Assembly (NCBI GenBank): GCA_016744895.1 | Contig: JADGDK010000010.1 | Coordinates: 1-46,236 of the forward strand | Source: Campylobacterales bacterium | Lineage (GTDB): Bacteria > Campylobacterota > Campylobacteria > Campylobacterales > QNZT01 | Length of the DNA stretch: 46,236 nt | Reading direction: 5' to 3' | Shown: piece after piece, positions 35,738 through 44,064 of the stretch | Layout of the letters: each line of letters opens with the position of its first letter | Numbering within the stretch: position 1 is the stretch's first letter | Notes under the pieces: generated by a model | Seen by the model: only the letters and a program-made list of their open reading frames with translations | What the model was told of the DNA's origin: nothing | Databases searched by the model: none | Program-made: the position numbers and the translations under genes

Positions 35738-37118
35738 AATACTCAAATTCAAACTTGCTTTTATCTTTGTACTTTTAATCATCGCACTTTTTAACTATGA
35801 ATTACTTTTTCTACAAAATACCGATGCAGTTCATAGCTATGGTCATGTGAAATTTATGGTGGTTACAGTTTGTTTTGGAATCATTGCGAGTACAAGTATT
35901 TACAACTTTGCACTTTATAGTTATATGAGAAGTAGGCAACATCTTTATTATGCCCTAGCACAATTTTTTACGCTGTTGTTTTTGATCAATCTTGACAGCC
36001 TTTTTATCAAACCATTTGATGAAATTTTTGCACTTAAAAGTTTACTGTTATTTGATCTTTCACAAGTTTTAATGCTCTTCTTCTCTCTACTTTTTATCAA
36101 AGAGTTTTTAATCACTTACCATGGAGATAAGCTCCATAATTTAATCAATATCATCTTATATATCTCTATATTTGATTTTGTTCTTACGCTGATTTTTTCA
36201 CATGCGATCATCATTAAATTGATTCCTATTTTTATTCCTATATGGCTGGTACTTAGTGAAGCTAGACGTTTGGTTGACAACAAAGATATCCCATTTTATT
36301 ATCTACTGTTTGGATGGGGGTTGGTTATATTTGTGGTGGCAGTTGAGTATCTTGGATTTGTAAAGTTTTCAGGAATTGTTTTTCCATTTTTACATGTTGC
36401 TTTGGCACTTGACTCTATTATCCTTTCACTTGCAATCTCTTATAAATTTAAACTTCTTGAAGATGATAGACGTACCCAACAGACACTTTTGCTACAACAA
36501 TCCCGATTAGCTTCTATGGGAGAAATGATCTCTATCGTAGCACATCAATGGAGACAACCCCTTAACTTTCTCTCTTTTTCACTTATGAATATCAAAAAGA
36601 ACTGTAACAATGAAAATGCAAAAGAGCTGATACAAGAATCAAATGAAAAACTGCAATACATGTCAAAAACAATAGACAATTTTAGAGATTTTTATAACCC
36701 TTCAAAAGAGAAAGCGGAATTTGACATAAAAGCTGCTTGTGAAAATGCAGTTAAAATTTCAAATATTTCAGTCTCTATTGATGAAGTAACCCCTTATATA
36801 TTTTATGGCAATAAAAATGAATTTGAACAAGTAATTTTAAACATTATAAATAACGCAAAAGACGCTTCAAAAGAGGCAAAAATAGAGATCACTATAAATC
36901 ATTCAATGATAACCATAAGTGATGATGCGGGAGGAATAAATAAAAATAATATTAATTATATATTTAATCCTTACTTTAGTACCAAACAAGAGAATGATGG
37001 AATTGGACTATATATTGCAAAGACAATTATTGAGAAGGAAATGGGTGGAAAACTAAGTGCAAAAAACAGAGAAAATGGAGCAACTTTTACCATTATTTTA
37101 CCTTATAAAAAACAGTAA
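35730..37118 (+). CDS. Hybrid sensor histidine kinase, module 3
   Basis: 462 residues. Residues 1-326 (membrane sensor and dimerisation domain with His272) are identical to the module 2 kinase; from there the HATPase is diverged (YIFYGNKNEFEQVILNIINN, ISDDAGGINKNNINYIFNPY, DGIGLYIAKTIIEKEMGG) and in several positions closer to the module 1 kinase. All ATP-binding boxes are intact, so it should be active. The pattern fits conversion of the front of an older kinase gene by copy A. The stop is followed by the nrdD promoter region. Confidence 0.9.
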   Translation: MDKILKFKLAFIFVLLIIALFNYELLFLQNTDAVHSYGHVKFMVVTVCFGIIASTSIYNFALYSYMRSRQHLYYALAQFFTLLFLINLDSLFIKPFDEIFALKSLLLFDLSQVLMLFFSLLFIKEFLITYHGDKLHNLINIILYISIFDFVLTLIFSHAIIIKLIPIFIPIWLVLSEARRLVDNKDIPFYYLLFGWGLVIFVVAVEYLGFVKFSGIVFPFLHVALALDSIILSLAISYKFKLLEDDRRTQQTLLLQQSRLASMGEMISIVAHQWRQPLNFLSFSLMNIKKNCNNENAKELIQESNEKLQYMSKTIDNFRDFYNPSKEKAEFDIKAACENAVKISNISVSIDEVTPYIFYGNKNEFEQVILNIINNAKDASKEAKIEITINHSMITISDDAGGINKNNINYIFNPYFSTKQENDGIGLYIAKTIIEKEMGGKLSAKNRENGATFTIILPYKKQ

Positions 37119-37131
37119 AAAGCCCTGTATT

Positions 37132-37187
37132 GTGACATTTTAGTGACATTTTATTTTGTTGAAGTCTTTAAGTTTGTTTGATATAGA
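37132..37187 (+). promoter_or_regulatory. nrdD promoter with a perfect tandem 11-mer
   Basis: GTGACATTTTA occurs twice head to tail at 37132-37142 and 37143-37153. Downstream is a sigma70-like promoter: -35 TTGAAG (37159-37164), 17-nt spacer, -10 TATAGA (37182-37187) with an upstream TG one base off. The -10 starts 38 nt after the second TGACAT unit (37144), that is 22 nt farther than in the six module promoters. Confidence 0.6.
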
Positions 37188-37222
37188 ATTCACTCAAATA
37201 CTTTCACAGAACAAGGCTTAAC

Positions 37223-39274
37223 ATGATAGAAAAAATTTTAAAAAGAGATGGCGATTTTGAAGAGTTTACTTCATATAAGATAGAAGACGCTATCAAAAAA
37301 GCCTTTAAAAGTGAAAACACAATTTATGATAATTCAATCTTTTTAAATGTCTTTGAAAAGCTACAATCCAAAAGAGTCGTAGCGGTTGAAGATATCCAAG
37401 ATATTATCGAACAAGAGTTATATAAAGCTAGATATTTTGATGTGATGCGTTCATTTATTTTATATAGACATACACATAAAATGCAAAGAGATAACTTACT
37501 TGAAGAGGATACAACATATATAAACTCAACACAAACTATCGAAGAGTATATCAACGGTAGTGACTGGAGAATAAAAGCAAACTCAAATACTGGATATTCC
37601 AATGCAGGTCTTGTAAATAATACTGCAGGTAAAGTTATTGCAAACTATTGGCTAGATAAAATTTATAGCAAAGAAGAAGGACAAGCTCATAGAAATGGTG
37701 ACTATCATATTCATGATTTAGACTGTTTGACTGGATATTGTGCAGGGTGGAGTTTACGGGTACTATTAGATGAGGGATTTAATGGTGTTAGAGGAAGAGT
37801 TGAGAGTAGTGCTCCCAAACATTTACGTGAAGCACTAGGTCAAATGGCTAACTTCCTTGGAATACTCCAAAGTGAATGGGCTGGTGCGCAAGCTTTTAGC
37901 TCATTTGATACATATCTTGCACCTTATGTCTATAAAGACAAACTCTCATACACTGATGTCAAAAAAGCCATAAGAAGTTTTATCTATAACTTAAATGTTC
38001 CTGCTCGTTGGGGACAGAGCCCTTTTACAAATATCACGATAGATTGGACTGTTCCTGAAGATTTAAAAGACCAGATACCAACAAGAAATCAAAAACATCT
38101 TCTTGGTGATTCTAATTTAACTTATAAAGATTTTCAACCACAAATGGATCTCATCAATCGTGCCTATTATGAGATCATGACTGAAGGTGATAAAACAGGA
38201 CAGCCTTTTACTTTTCCTATACCTACTGTAAATATCACTGAAGATTTTGACTGGCATGGTGAAAATACAGATTTACTCTTTGAAAATACTGCAAAGATTG
38301 GGTCATCATACTTTCAAAATTTTATTGGTAGTCAATACAAAAGAGATAAAAATGGAGAATTGATTGCTAACGAAGAGGCATACAAACCAGGTCATGTGAG
38401 AAGTATGTGCTGTAGACTTCAACTGGATCTTAGAGAGTTATTAAAGCGTGGTGGTGGGCTTTTTGGAAGTGCAGAGATGACAGGAAGCATCGGTGTCGTA
38501 ACGCTAAATATGGCACGACTTGGATTTTTGCACAAGGGTGATAAAGAAGCACTTATGCTTAGGATCGATCAACTGATGGATTATGCTGCTTCTACACTTG
38601 AGAAGAAAAGAGTATTTATTCAAGAGATGTTTGATAGAGGACTTTTTCCCTATACAAAAAGATATCTACCAGGGTTTAATAATCACTTCTCAACTATTGG
38701 TGTAAATGGTATCAATGAGATGATACAGAACTTTAGCAGTGATAGCTATGATATTAGTACTCCTGAGGGGATAGAGTTTGCAACGGAAATTCTAAATCAC
38801 ATGAGAGATAAGATGGTTGCGTACCAAGAAGAGAGTGGAAACCTTTATAATTTAGAAGCAACCCCTGCTGAGGGAACAACTTATAGATTTGCAAAAGAAG
38901 ATTATAAACGATATGGGGATTCTATCATCCAAGCTGGAATGAATGAAAATATCTACTATACAAACTCATCACAGATACCTGTAGACTTGACTGATGATCC
39001 ATTTGAGGCACTTGATCTTCAAGATGACTTACAGTGCAAATATACGGGAGGAACCGTACTACATCTTTACATGAGAGAACAAGTTAGCTCGACTGAAGCT
39101 TGTAGAAAATTGGTTAAAAATGTCATTACAAACTATAGATTACCTTATATCACAGTAACCCCACTTTTTTCAGTATGTCCAAAACATGGGTATCTAGCAG
39201 GAGAACATGAATATTGCCCTAAATGTGATGAAGAGCTTTTAGAAAAAGAGGATGTTATCTCTTGTACAGCGTAG
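37223..39274 (+). CDS. nrdD: Anaerobic ribonucleoside-triphosphate reductase, main chain lacking the glycyl-radical tail
   Basis: Class III reductase that makes deoxynucleoside triphosphates without oxygen. 683 residues. ATP-cone at about 1-90, then the ten-stranded barrel with YCAGWSL (Cys173) and VRSMCCRLQLD (Cys396/397) holding active-site cysteine candidates. Zinc knuckle at the end: Cys652, His655, Cys665, Cys668. The chain stops 15 residues after the knuckle (DEELLEKEDVISCTA), just where other NrdD proteins continue into the RVxGY glycyl-radical loop. No such loop is encoded in any frame directly after the stop. It is found instead in the separate gene at 40051-40206. Confidence 0.93.
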   Translation: MIEKILKRDGDFEEFTSYKIEDAIKKAFKSENTIYDNSIFLNVFEKLQSKRVVAVEDIQDIIEQELYKARYFDVMRSFILYRHTHKMQRDNLLEEDTTYINSTQTIEEYINGSDWRIKANSNTGYSNAGLVNNTAGKVIANYWLDKIYSKEEGQAHRNGDYHIHDLDCLTGYCAGWSLRVLLDEGFNGVRGRVESSAPKHLREALGQMANFLGILQSEWAGAQAFSSFDTYLAPYVYKDKLSYTDVKKAIRSFIYNLNVPARWGQSPFTNITIDWTVPEDLKDQIPTRNQKHLLGDSNLTYKDFQPQMDLINRAYYEIMTEGDKTGQPFTFPIPTVNITEDFDWHGENTDLLFENTAKIGSSYFQNFIGSQYKRDKNGELIANEEAYKPGHVRSMCCRLQLDLRELLKRGGGLFGSAEMTGSIGVVTLNMARLGFLHKGDKEALMLRIDQLMDYAASTLEKKRVFIQEMFDRGLFPYTKRYLPGFNNHFSTIGVNGINEMIQNFSSDSYDISTPEGIEFATEILNHMRDKMVAYQEESGNLYNLEATPAEGTTYRFAKEDYKRYGDSIIQAGMNENIYYTNSSQIPVDLTDDPFEALDLQDDLQCKYTGGTVLHLYMREQVSSTEACRKLVKNVITNYRLPYITVTPLFSVCPKHGYLAGEHEYCPKCDEELLEKEDVISCTA

Positions 39275-39594
39275 GAGTTGGTAAGTATGAAATTACACTA
39301 ACTTACTCTTATATCGGTAGTGATTTACTTGTTATTATCAATGGTGGTGATGCACATATTGGAGGTTTAAGTCTGATAGAAAATAATGCTTTGTCAAGTC
39401 TACGTAAAATGGGACACAAAGATGACATCGTATCCAATATAGCAGCATCATTAATTTATGATAAAATAAAAAAAGATACACTGGTTATTTGCGGAATACA
39501 CTTGGATAATGCAACTAAAAATGATATCGCTATCTTAGTAGATAATGCACAAAAATGTGTAGAAAAGTTTTTAAAGGAAATTAATGATAAGTAG
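39262..39594 (+). CDS. Small conserved protein in the nrd operon, possibly LpdD-like fold
   Basis: 110 residues. The only in-frame start near the front is TTG 39262, which overlaps nrdD by 13 nt, with GAGG 11 nt upstream. The sequence has a beta-strand pair YIGSDLLVIINGGDAHIGGLSL, then helices and LVICGIHLDNATKNDIAILVDNA. The GGDAHIG stretch reminds me of the LpdD-like prenylated-flavin chaperone fold, but I would not assign that role here. It overlaps the following gene by 11 nt. Tight packing inside nrdD-nrdG suggests a part in assembly or regulation of the reductase. Confidence 0.65.
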   Translation: MYSVGVGKYEITLTYSYIGSDLLVIINGGDAHIGGLSLIENNALSSLRKMGHKDDIVSNIAASLIYDKIKKDTLVICGIHLDNATKNDIAILVDNAQKCVEKFLKEINDK

Positions 39595-40030
39595 AGAAGT
39601 TTTAGAAGAAGCGGGACTAGAATTAACAGATGAGCAAATCATACAGTTACAAGAGCATCTCAAAGGTTCAAAAAATAGTAAAGCTTTAGAAATTTTTAAT
39701 GCTAAAGGGGTAGGTAAAAACCCTGATAATTATGGACAAGTAGAGATTTATTTGAACGTAAATGATAAAGAACATATTGATGATATTGGATTTGAATATA
39801 AAGGTTGTACTACTATTGAATTTACAGCATCTGTTTATACTGAAGATTTAAAAGGCTTATCACTAGATGATGCGCTCGAAATTACTAATATTTACTTAGA
39901 TGAGATGAATTCAAAAGAAGATAGTGATGAGTGTTTAAAAATGATTTTAGTAGCGTTCTTAGCAGCACGTGAAAACTTTCTAAATAGAAAAAATGATATG
40001 GATGAAATATGCCATACAATGACAATATAA
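39584..40030 (+). CDS. NifU/IscU-like iron-sulfur scaffold protein
   Basis: 148 residues with an extra N-terminal helical part (about 1-50). Residues about 53-140 carry an IscU-like pattern: GQVEIYLNVNDKEHIDDIGF, YKGCTTIEFTASVYTEDLKG (Cys of the GC...AS..TE motif) and SDECLKMILVAFLAAREN (last cluster cysteine). The middle Cys is not obvious, so it may be a degenerate scaffold. Next to nrdG, an iron-sulfur radical SAM activase, a role in cluster supply is a reasonable inference. Confidence 0.65.
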   Translation: MISREVLEEAGLELTDEQIIQLQEHLKGSKNSKALEIFNAKGVGKNPDNYGQVEIYLNVNDKEHIDDIGFEYKGCTTIEFTASVYTEDLKGLSLDDALEITNIYLDEMNSKEDSDECLKMILVAFLAARENFLNRKNDMDEICHTMTI

Positions 40031-40050
40031 AATTAAATAAGGAGCGACCT

Positions 40051-40206
40051 ATGAAAAATGCGCAATTAAAAAACTTAAATGATAAACGACAAAAGTGTAT
40101 CGTATATACAAGAGTTATGGGATATCATAGACCTGTTGAGAGTTTCAATGTAGGTAAAACTGGCGAACACAAACAACGAAAACAGTTCATTGAATCAAAA
40201 GTATAA
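40051..40206 (+). CDS. Separate glycyl-radical domain of anaerobic ribonucleotide reductase
   Basis: 51 residues from ATG 40051 with a strong AAGGAG site 8 nt upstream, so this is a deliberately translated gene. The core CIVYTRVMGYHRPVESFNVG (residues 16-35) is the C-terminal signature of NrdD, with the radical glycine at Gly24, and the tail GKTGEHKQRKQF matches the usual NrdD ending. It lies two genes downstream of the nrdD main chain, which lacks exactly this part. The arrangement recalls GrcA/YfiD, the loose glycyl-radical partner of pyruvate formate-lyase. It overlaps nrdG by 17 nt. Confidence 0.88.
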   Translation: MKNAQLKNLNDKRQKCIVYTRVMGYHRPVESFNVGKTGEHKQRKQFIESKV

Positions 40207-40882
40207 CTTTCCTGAAAAAATTGTTTATGATTTAACAAAATTTACACATCTTGACTTTCCTGATCATCTAGCGTGTATCGTGTGGCTGGTTGGTTGTAAC
40301 ATGCGATGTGATTATTGTTATAACAAGTCCATTGTATTTAGTAAAACCGGGCAAATGTCACTAAATGATATTTTGTCTTTTTTACGCAAAAGAGTAGGAC
40401 GGCTTGAAGGCGTTGTGTTATCAGGTGGTGAAGCCACTGAACATGACCTCATCCTTTTTTGCCAAGAAGTTAAAAAACTTGGATTTTTGATAAAACTCGA
40501 TACCAATGGAACAAACTTTGAAAAGCTAAAACAGTTATATGAATTAAATTTATTAGATTATATTGCTCTTGATTACAAAGCACCAGAATACAAATTTAAA
40601 GCTCTCACATACTCCAATAAGTTTGAACAATTTAGCAAGAGTTTAAACTTACTGATATCTTCAAATCTTAACTTTGAAGTTCGTACAACCTTACACGCTG
40701 ATCTACTAAATGAAGAAGATATAAACTTCATAATCTCTGATTTAAAAACAAGAGGGTATCAAAAAGAGTATTTTTTACAAAACTTTTTAGAGACAGAAGA
40801 AAATATAGGAAATTTAAAAACTTCAAATAAAATATTTAAAAAATCCAAGCTTATAGATGATTTGAAAGTTGTATGGAGATAA
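40190..40882 (+). CDS. nrdG: Anaerobic ribonucleotide reductase activating protein (radical SAM)
   Basis: 230 residues. Radical SAM motif GCNMRCDYC (Cys36, Cys40, Cys43) binds the 4Fe-4S cluster that makes the glycyl radical. Conserved VVLSGGEATEHD and KLDTNGTNFEKLKQLY blocks follow, plus LDYIALDYKAP. The start is TTG 40190 within the end of the glycyl-radical gene; a poor ribosome site suggests coupling to that gene. Direct overlap with its substrate domain supports the pairing. The family is longer than E. coli NrdG (154) but normal for the NrdG/pyruvate-lyase-activase-like group. Confidence 0.9.
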   Translation: MNQKYNFPEKIVYDLTKFTHLDFPDHLACIVWLVGCNMRCDYCYNKSIVFSKTGQMSLNDILSFLRKRVGRLEGVVLSGGEATEHDLILFCQEVKKLGFLIKLDTNGTNFEKLKQLYELNLLDYIALDYKAPEYKFKALTYSNKFEQFSKSLNLLISSNLNFEVRTTLHADLLNEEDINFIISDLKTRGYQKEYFLQNFLETEENIGNLKTSNKIFKKSKLIDDLKVVWR

Positions 40883-40938
40883 TGATATAAAAGGCTAAAA
40901 AAAGAAACTATCCGTATAATAGTCTCAAAAGGTAAAGA

Positions 40939-41307
40939 ATGAAAATATTTATTAAAGTGACAGTAGTTACATTAGCATTGAGTTTAACCACGCTATATGC
41001 AGGTGAACCTCACAAGCATAGTCAGAGTTGTAATCATGATTATCAAGCTCTTAAAAATGAAGTTAGTAAAACAACTATTAAAAACAATGCAAAGCAAAGA
41101 GTCCAAGAACTGGTCTTAGAAAAAAAGGTTCCCAAGAGTTGGAAATCTGCACAGATTTCTAAGATAGGAAAAACTCACTATGGTGATACCGATGACTGGG
41201 TTATAGGTTTTGATAATCTAAAGATCAAAGATAAAACAAAACAAACGCTTTATATATTTATAAATGTTCGTGGTAAAATAATGGGTGCTAATTACACAGG
41301 TAAATGA
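40939..41307 (+). CDS. Small periplasmic protein, DUF6488-like
   Basis: 122 residues with a Sec signal peptide (about 1-21, ...LTTLYA). The mature N-terminus is His/Cys-containing (GEPHKHSQSCNHDYQ), possibly metal-binding. The rest, QRVQELVLEKKVPKSWKSAQI and WVIGFDN, then TLYIFINVRGKIMGANYTG, resembles the small DUF6488 group. A good -10 TATAAT (about 40915-40920) and AAAGGTAAAGA ribosome site show that it has its own promoter. Function unknown. Confidence 0.7.
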   Translation: MKIFIKVTVVTLALSLTTLYAGEPHKHSQSCNHDYQALKNEVSKTTIKNNAKQRVQELVLEKKVPKSWKSAQISKIGKTHYGDTDDWVIGFDNLKIKDKTKQTLYIFINVRGKIMGANYTGK

Positions 41308-41333
41308 TTGTTACCTAATCACACTCTATATAC

Positions 41334-41777
41334 TTAAGCCAAAAACATAACCTTAGCAGCCACAACGATAAATACGCCAAGCACGATCACAAGTTTATGA
41401 AAGTGATGGTTCATAAAGTGGCTTTTTGTACCTTTTGTAAATTTTTTAGTCAAGTTGTACCCTACTCCAGCAGCTATAATCAAAACAAGAAAAATCTTAA
41501 ACATCAGAAGTTGCTGTAAAGGTGTTTGTAAAATTCCTACATCAGAGTTGATGTACTTTGACATCATCATACCACCTGTAAGTATCAAAGTTAAAAGCGT
41601 AAGAGGAAATATTTTAAAACTTCTTCCACCTAAAGCCTGATTTATCTTCTGTTGATTCTCTTTATCAAACTTGCCTTTTAGTGCTGAAATCACCGCTAAA
41701 TCTGTAAAAACATAACCTAAAAACATAATTGCTAAAACTAAATGTATAATATGTGCATATGGGTAAATTAATTCCAT
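41334..41777 (-). CDS. CopD-like four-helix membrane protein
   Basis: 147 residues with four hydrophobic helices. His8, His11 and His12 in the first helix (YAHIIHLVLAIMFLG), and His in the last part (MNHHFHKLVIVLGVFIV), are placed like haem or copper ligands in CopD/DUF-type proteins. The loop GGRSFKIFPLTLLTLILTGG is characteristic. Called 'copper resistance CopD family' in related bacteria by my recollection; a cytochrome b-like or metal role is possible. AGGAG precedes the ATG. Divergent from pxpA with an 86-bp gap holding both promoters. Confidence 0.6.
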   Translation of the reverse strand: MELIYPYAHIIHLVLAIMFLGYVFTDLAVISALKGKFDKENQQKINQALGGRSFKIFPLTLLTLILTGGMMMSKYINSDVGILQTPLQQLLMFKIFLVLIIAAGVGYNLTKKFTKGTKSHFMNHHFHKLVIVLGVFIVVAAKVMFLA

Positions 41778-41863
41778 GAAAACTCCTATAAAAAATAGAT
41801 TATATCTTTATAAGTTTTTATTTTCCATATAGTATTTTTATCTCTTGTGCTACAATACTGAGT

Positions 41864-42592
41864 ATGAAGATATTATTAAACTGTGATATGGGTGAGAGCT
41901 ATGGTGCGCATAAAGTAGGTTTAGATGAACTGGTGATGCCCTATATAGATATGGCAAATTTAGCCTGTGGTTTTCACGGTGGTGATCCACATACGATGCA
42001 ACAAAGTATTGCTTTAGCTAAAAAACATAGTGTCACTATCGGGGCACATCCTAGCTACCCAGACTTGGTTGGTTTTGGTAGGCGAAGTATGAAATGTAGT
42101 AGTGATGAACTTGAATCAATAGTACTCTATCAGATAGCAGCACTAGATGGTATGTGTAAAGCCCAAGGAGTACAAGTATCATATATCAAGCCACATGGTG
42201 CGATGTATAATGATATGATGCAAGATAGTCTACTCTTTGAAGCCATAGTAAAAGCCATAGCACGTTATACCAGTTCTTTAAAGCTAATGATACTCTCTAC
42301 AGTAGATAATAAGACCTATGAAACCATAGCACTTAAACATGGTATAACGCTATTATATGAAGTTTTTGGCGATAGAGCATATACAAGTGATGGTTATTTA
42401 GTACCACGATCCTATGAGGGTGCATTATTGCATAGTAGCAAAGAGGTTAAAGAGCGGTTGAAGCAACTACAAACAACAGGCACTATCTCAGCCATAGACG
42501 GTACAACACTAGCACTAAAGGTAGATACACTTTGTGTACATGGTGATAATAAAGAGGCACTAAGCCTTGTCAAAGCACTCTGTAGTCTATAG
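41864..42592 (+). CDS. pxpA: 5-oxoprolinase subunit A (LamB/YcsF)
   Basis: Part of the ATP-dependent enzyme that opens 5-oxoproline to glutamate. 242 residues (about 244 in E. coli). The N-terminus KILLNCDMGESYGAHKVG and the blocks NLACGFHGGDPHTM, GAHPSYPDLVGFGRR, YIKPHGAMYND, EVFGDRAYTSDGYLVPR and CVHGDN are all diagnostic of the YcsF family. First gene of pxpABC. Confidence 0.95.
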   Translation: MKILLNCDMGESYGAHKVGLDELVMPYIDMANLACGFHGGDPHTMQQSIALAKKHSVTIGAHPSYPDLVGFGRRSMKCSSDELESIVLYQIAALDGMCKAQGVQVSYIKPHGAMYNDMMQDSLLFEAIVKAIARYTSSLKLMILSTVDNKTYETIALKHGITLLYEVFGDRAYTSDGYLVPRSYEGALLHSSKEVKERLKQLQTTGTISAIDGTTLALKVDTLCVHGDNKEALSLVKALCSL

Positions 42593-42593
42593 C

Positions 42594-43202
42594 ATGAAGA
42601 TTGAAGTTGTTACGCATAATAGTATGATGCTCTATTTTGAGCAACGTATAGATGATAGGATACTCAATCAAGTACAACAAACCTTTTATATGCTAAAAGA
42701 GTTAGAAGGAGTTATAGATCTAACTCCCTCATATGCCTCTATACTCGTAGAGTTTGACCATACAATCCATACGCATGAGTATATGAAAAACATCATACAC
42801 AAACAAATAAAAACATTGAACCCTAGCACGATCACTACACAAAGACATATAAAAATACCAACAAAATATCATCATAAATATGACCTAGAACATGTAGCCA
42901 AATATAATAACCTAAGTATAAATGAGGTTATAAAACTGCATAGTTCCACCATATATAGAGTTTATGCTATAGGATTTATGGTAGGATTTGCTTATCTTGC
43001 TAGCATACCTCAAAAGATAGCGACTCCACGACTCTCCACACCACGTTCAAAAGTACCTAAAGGCTCTGTCGCTATAGCGGATGCCCAAACAGCCATATAT
43101 CCACAACAAAGTGCAGGAGGTTGGAACATCATTGGAGAGACTGATTTTGAAGAGTATAATAGTTTTAATATTGGTGATAGTGTCCAATTTGTGAGGATAT
43201 AA
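42594..43202 (+). CDS. pxpB: 5-oxoprolinase subunit B (KipI-like)
   Basis: 202 residues from ATG 42594, one base after the pxpA stop; an in-frame TTG 27 bases earlier is inside pxpA and is less likely. CT_C_D/AHS1 domain: YRVYAIGFMVGFAYLASIPQ, TPRLSTPRSKVPKGSVAIAD and QSAGGWNIIGET are the family hallmarks. It works with PxpA and PxpC; its stop overlaps the pxpC ATG by one base. Confidence 0.92.
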   Translation: MKIEVVTHNSMMLYFEQRIDDRILNQVQQTFYMLKELEGVIDLTPSYASILVEFDHTIHTHEYMKNIIHKQIKTLNPSTITTQRHIKIPTKYHHKYDLEHVAKYNNLSINEVIKLHSSTIYRVYAIGFMVGFAYLASIPQKIATPRLSTPRSKVPKGSVAIADAQTAIYPQQSAGGWNIIGETDFEEYNSFNIGDSVQFVRI

Positions 43203-44056
43203 TGGCATTTAAGGTACTTCAATCTGGACTCTTTACTACCATACAAGATACTGGTCGTAAAGGGGTTGCACATAAAGGACACAGCCAATCAGGTGCGTTG
43301 GATAGATATGCGTATAAACAGTCTTTAGCATTGTTACATGAGAGCGATACCAATGCACTTGAAGTTATGGTAGGATTAAAGCTTGAAGCCATAAAACCTA
43401 CAACTATTGCCATCACAGGAGCCGATTTGGGGCTAAAGATAAATGGCATATTTAAAAAACCATGGCAAAGTTATACTATAAAAAAGGGTGATATACTCTA
43501 CTTTGCTAAACGAATACAAGGACAACGAGCTTACTTGACAGTCAAAGGTGGATTTGATGTGCCAAAGGTATTAGGTTCATATGCCACTATGTTAAAAGAA
43601 GGTATCGGAAGCACGCTAAAAGCAGGTGATATCATAAACTATATGCCCTACCTCCACAAACAAACAAATAGATTAAAAAAAGAGCATATACCCTACTATG
43701 GTGATACCCTAACCCTTCGTGTACAACTCTGCTATCAACACCATTACTTTAGTGATACAGAGAAAAAGAAATTTTTTAACAATGAGTATAAAGTAACCTT
43801 ACAAAGTGATAGAATGGGCTATAGGTTAAGTGGTGAGTCTATTGTTCCAAGCAGTACCAAACTCATATCTGAGGGGATAGCCTTTGGTAGTGTACAAATA
43901 CCCAAAGATGGTCAACCCATTATATTATTGGCACAACGCCAAAGTATCGGAGGGTACCCAAAAATTGGCACTGTATTGGCTAAGGATTGCTATACCTTAG
44001 CTCAAATGGGTGCTGGAAGTAGTATCTTTTTTGAAATGTATCTCGATAAAAATTAA
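43202..44056 (+). CDS. pxpC: 5-oxoprolinase subunit C (KipA-like)
   Basis: 284 residues of the AHS2/biotin-dependent carboxyltransferase family. FTTIQDTGRKGVAHKGHSQS, GALDRYAYKQSL, AYLTVKGGFDVP, SDRMGYRLSG and ILLAQRQSIGGYPKIGTV are diagnostic. Ends 8 nt before the convergent YyaL-type gene; no terminator is seen in that gap. Confidence 0.92.
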   Translation: MAFKVLQSGLFTTIQDTGRKGVAHKGHSQSGALDRYAYKQSLALLHESDTNALEVMVGLKLEAIKPTTIAITGADLGLKINGIFKKPWQSYTIKKGDILYFAKRIQGQRAYLTVKGGFDVPKVLGSYATMLKEGIGSTLKAGDIINYMPYLHKQTNRLKKEHIPYYGDTLTLRVQLCYQHHYFSDTEKKKFFNNEYKVTLQSDRMGYRLSGESIVPSSTKLISEGIAFGSVQIPKDGQPIILLAQRQSIGGYPKIGTVLAKDCYTLAQMGAGSSIFFEMYLDKN

Positions 44057-44064
44057 CTATATTC

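Larger units (their letters stand above)
35024..36707 (+). repeat. Copy B of the 1,684-bp direct duplication
   Basis: Identical by eye to 30128-31811. Upstream of 35024 the sequence differs, so the first operator unit present in copy A is missing here. Downstream of 36707 the kinase gene continues in frame with a diverged 3' end. Confidence 0.95.

Noticed and set aside
30128-36707. Duplication as an insertion sequence or composite transposon
   Set aside because: No transposase gene, terminal inverted repeats or target duplications; the ends fall in an operator and in the middle of a kinase gene.
37223-39274. nrdD as a truncated pseudogene or frameshift
   Set aside because: No radical loop is encoded in other frames after the stop; the missing domain is an intact gene with a strong ribosome site in the same operon, next to nrdG.
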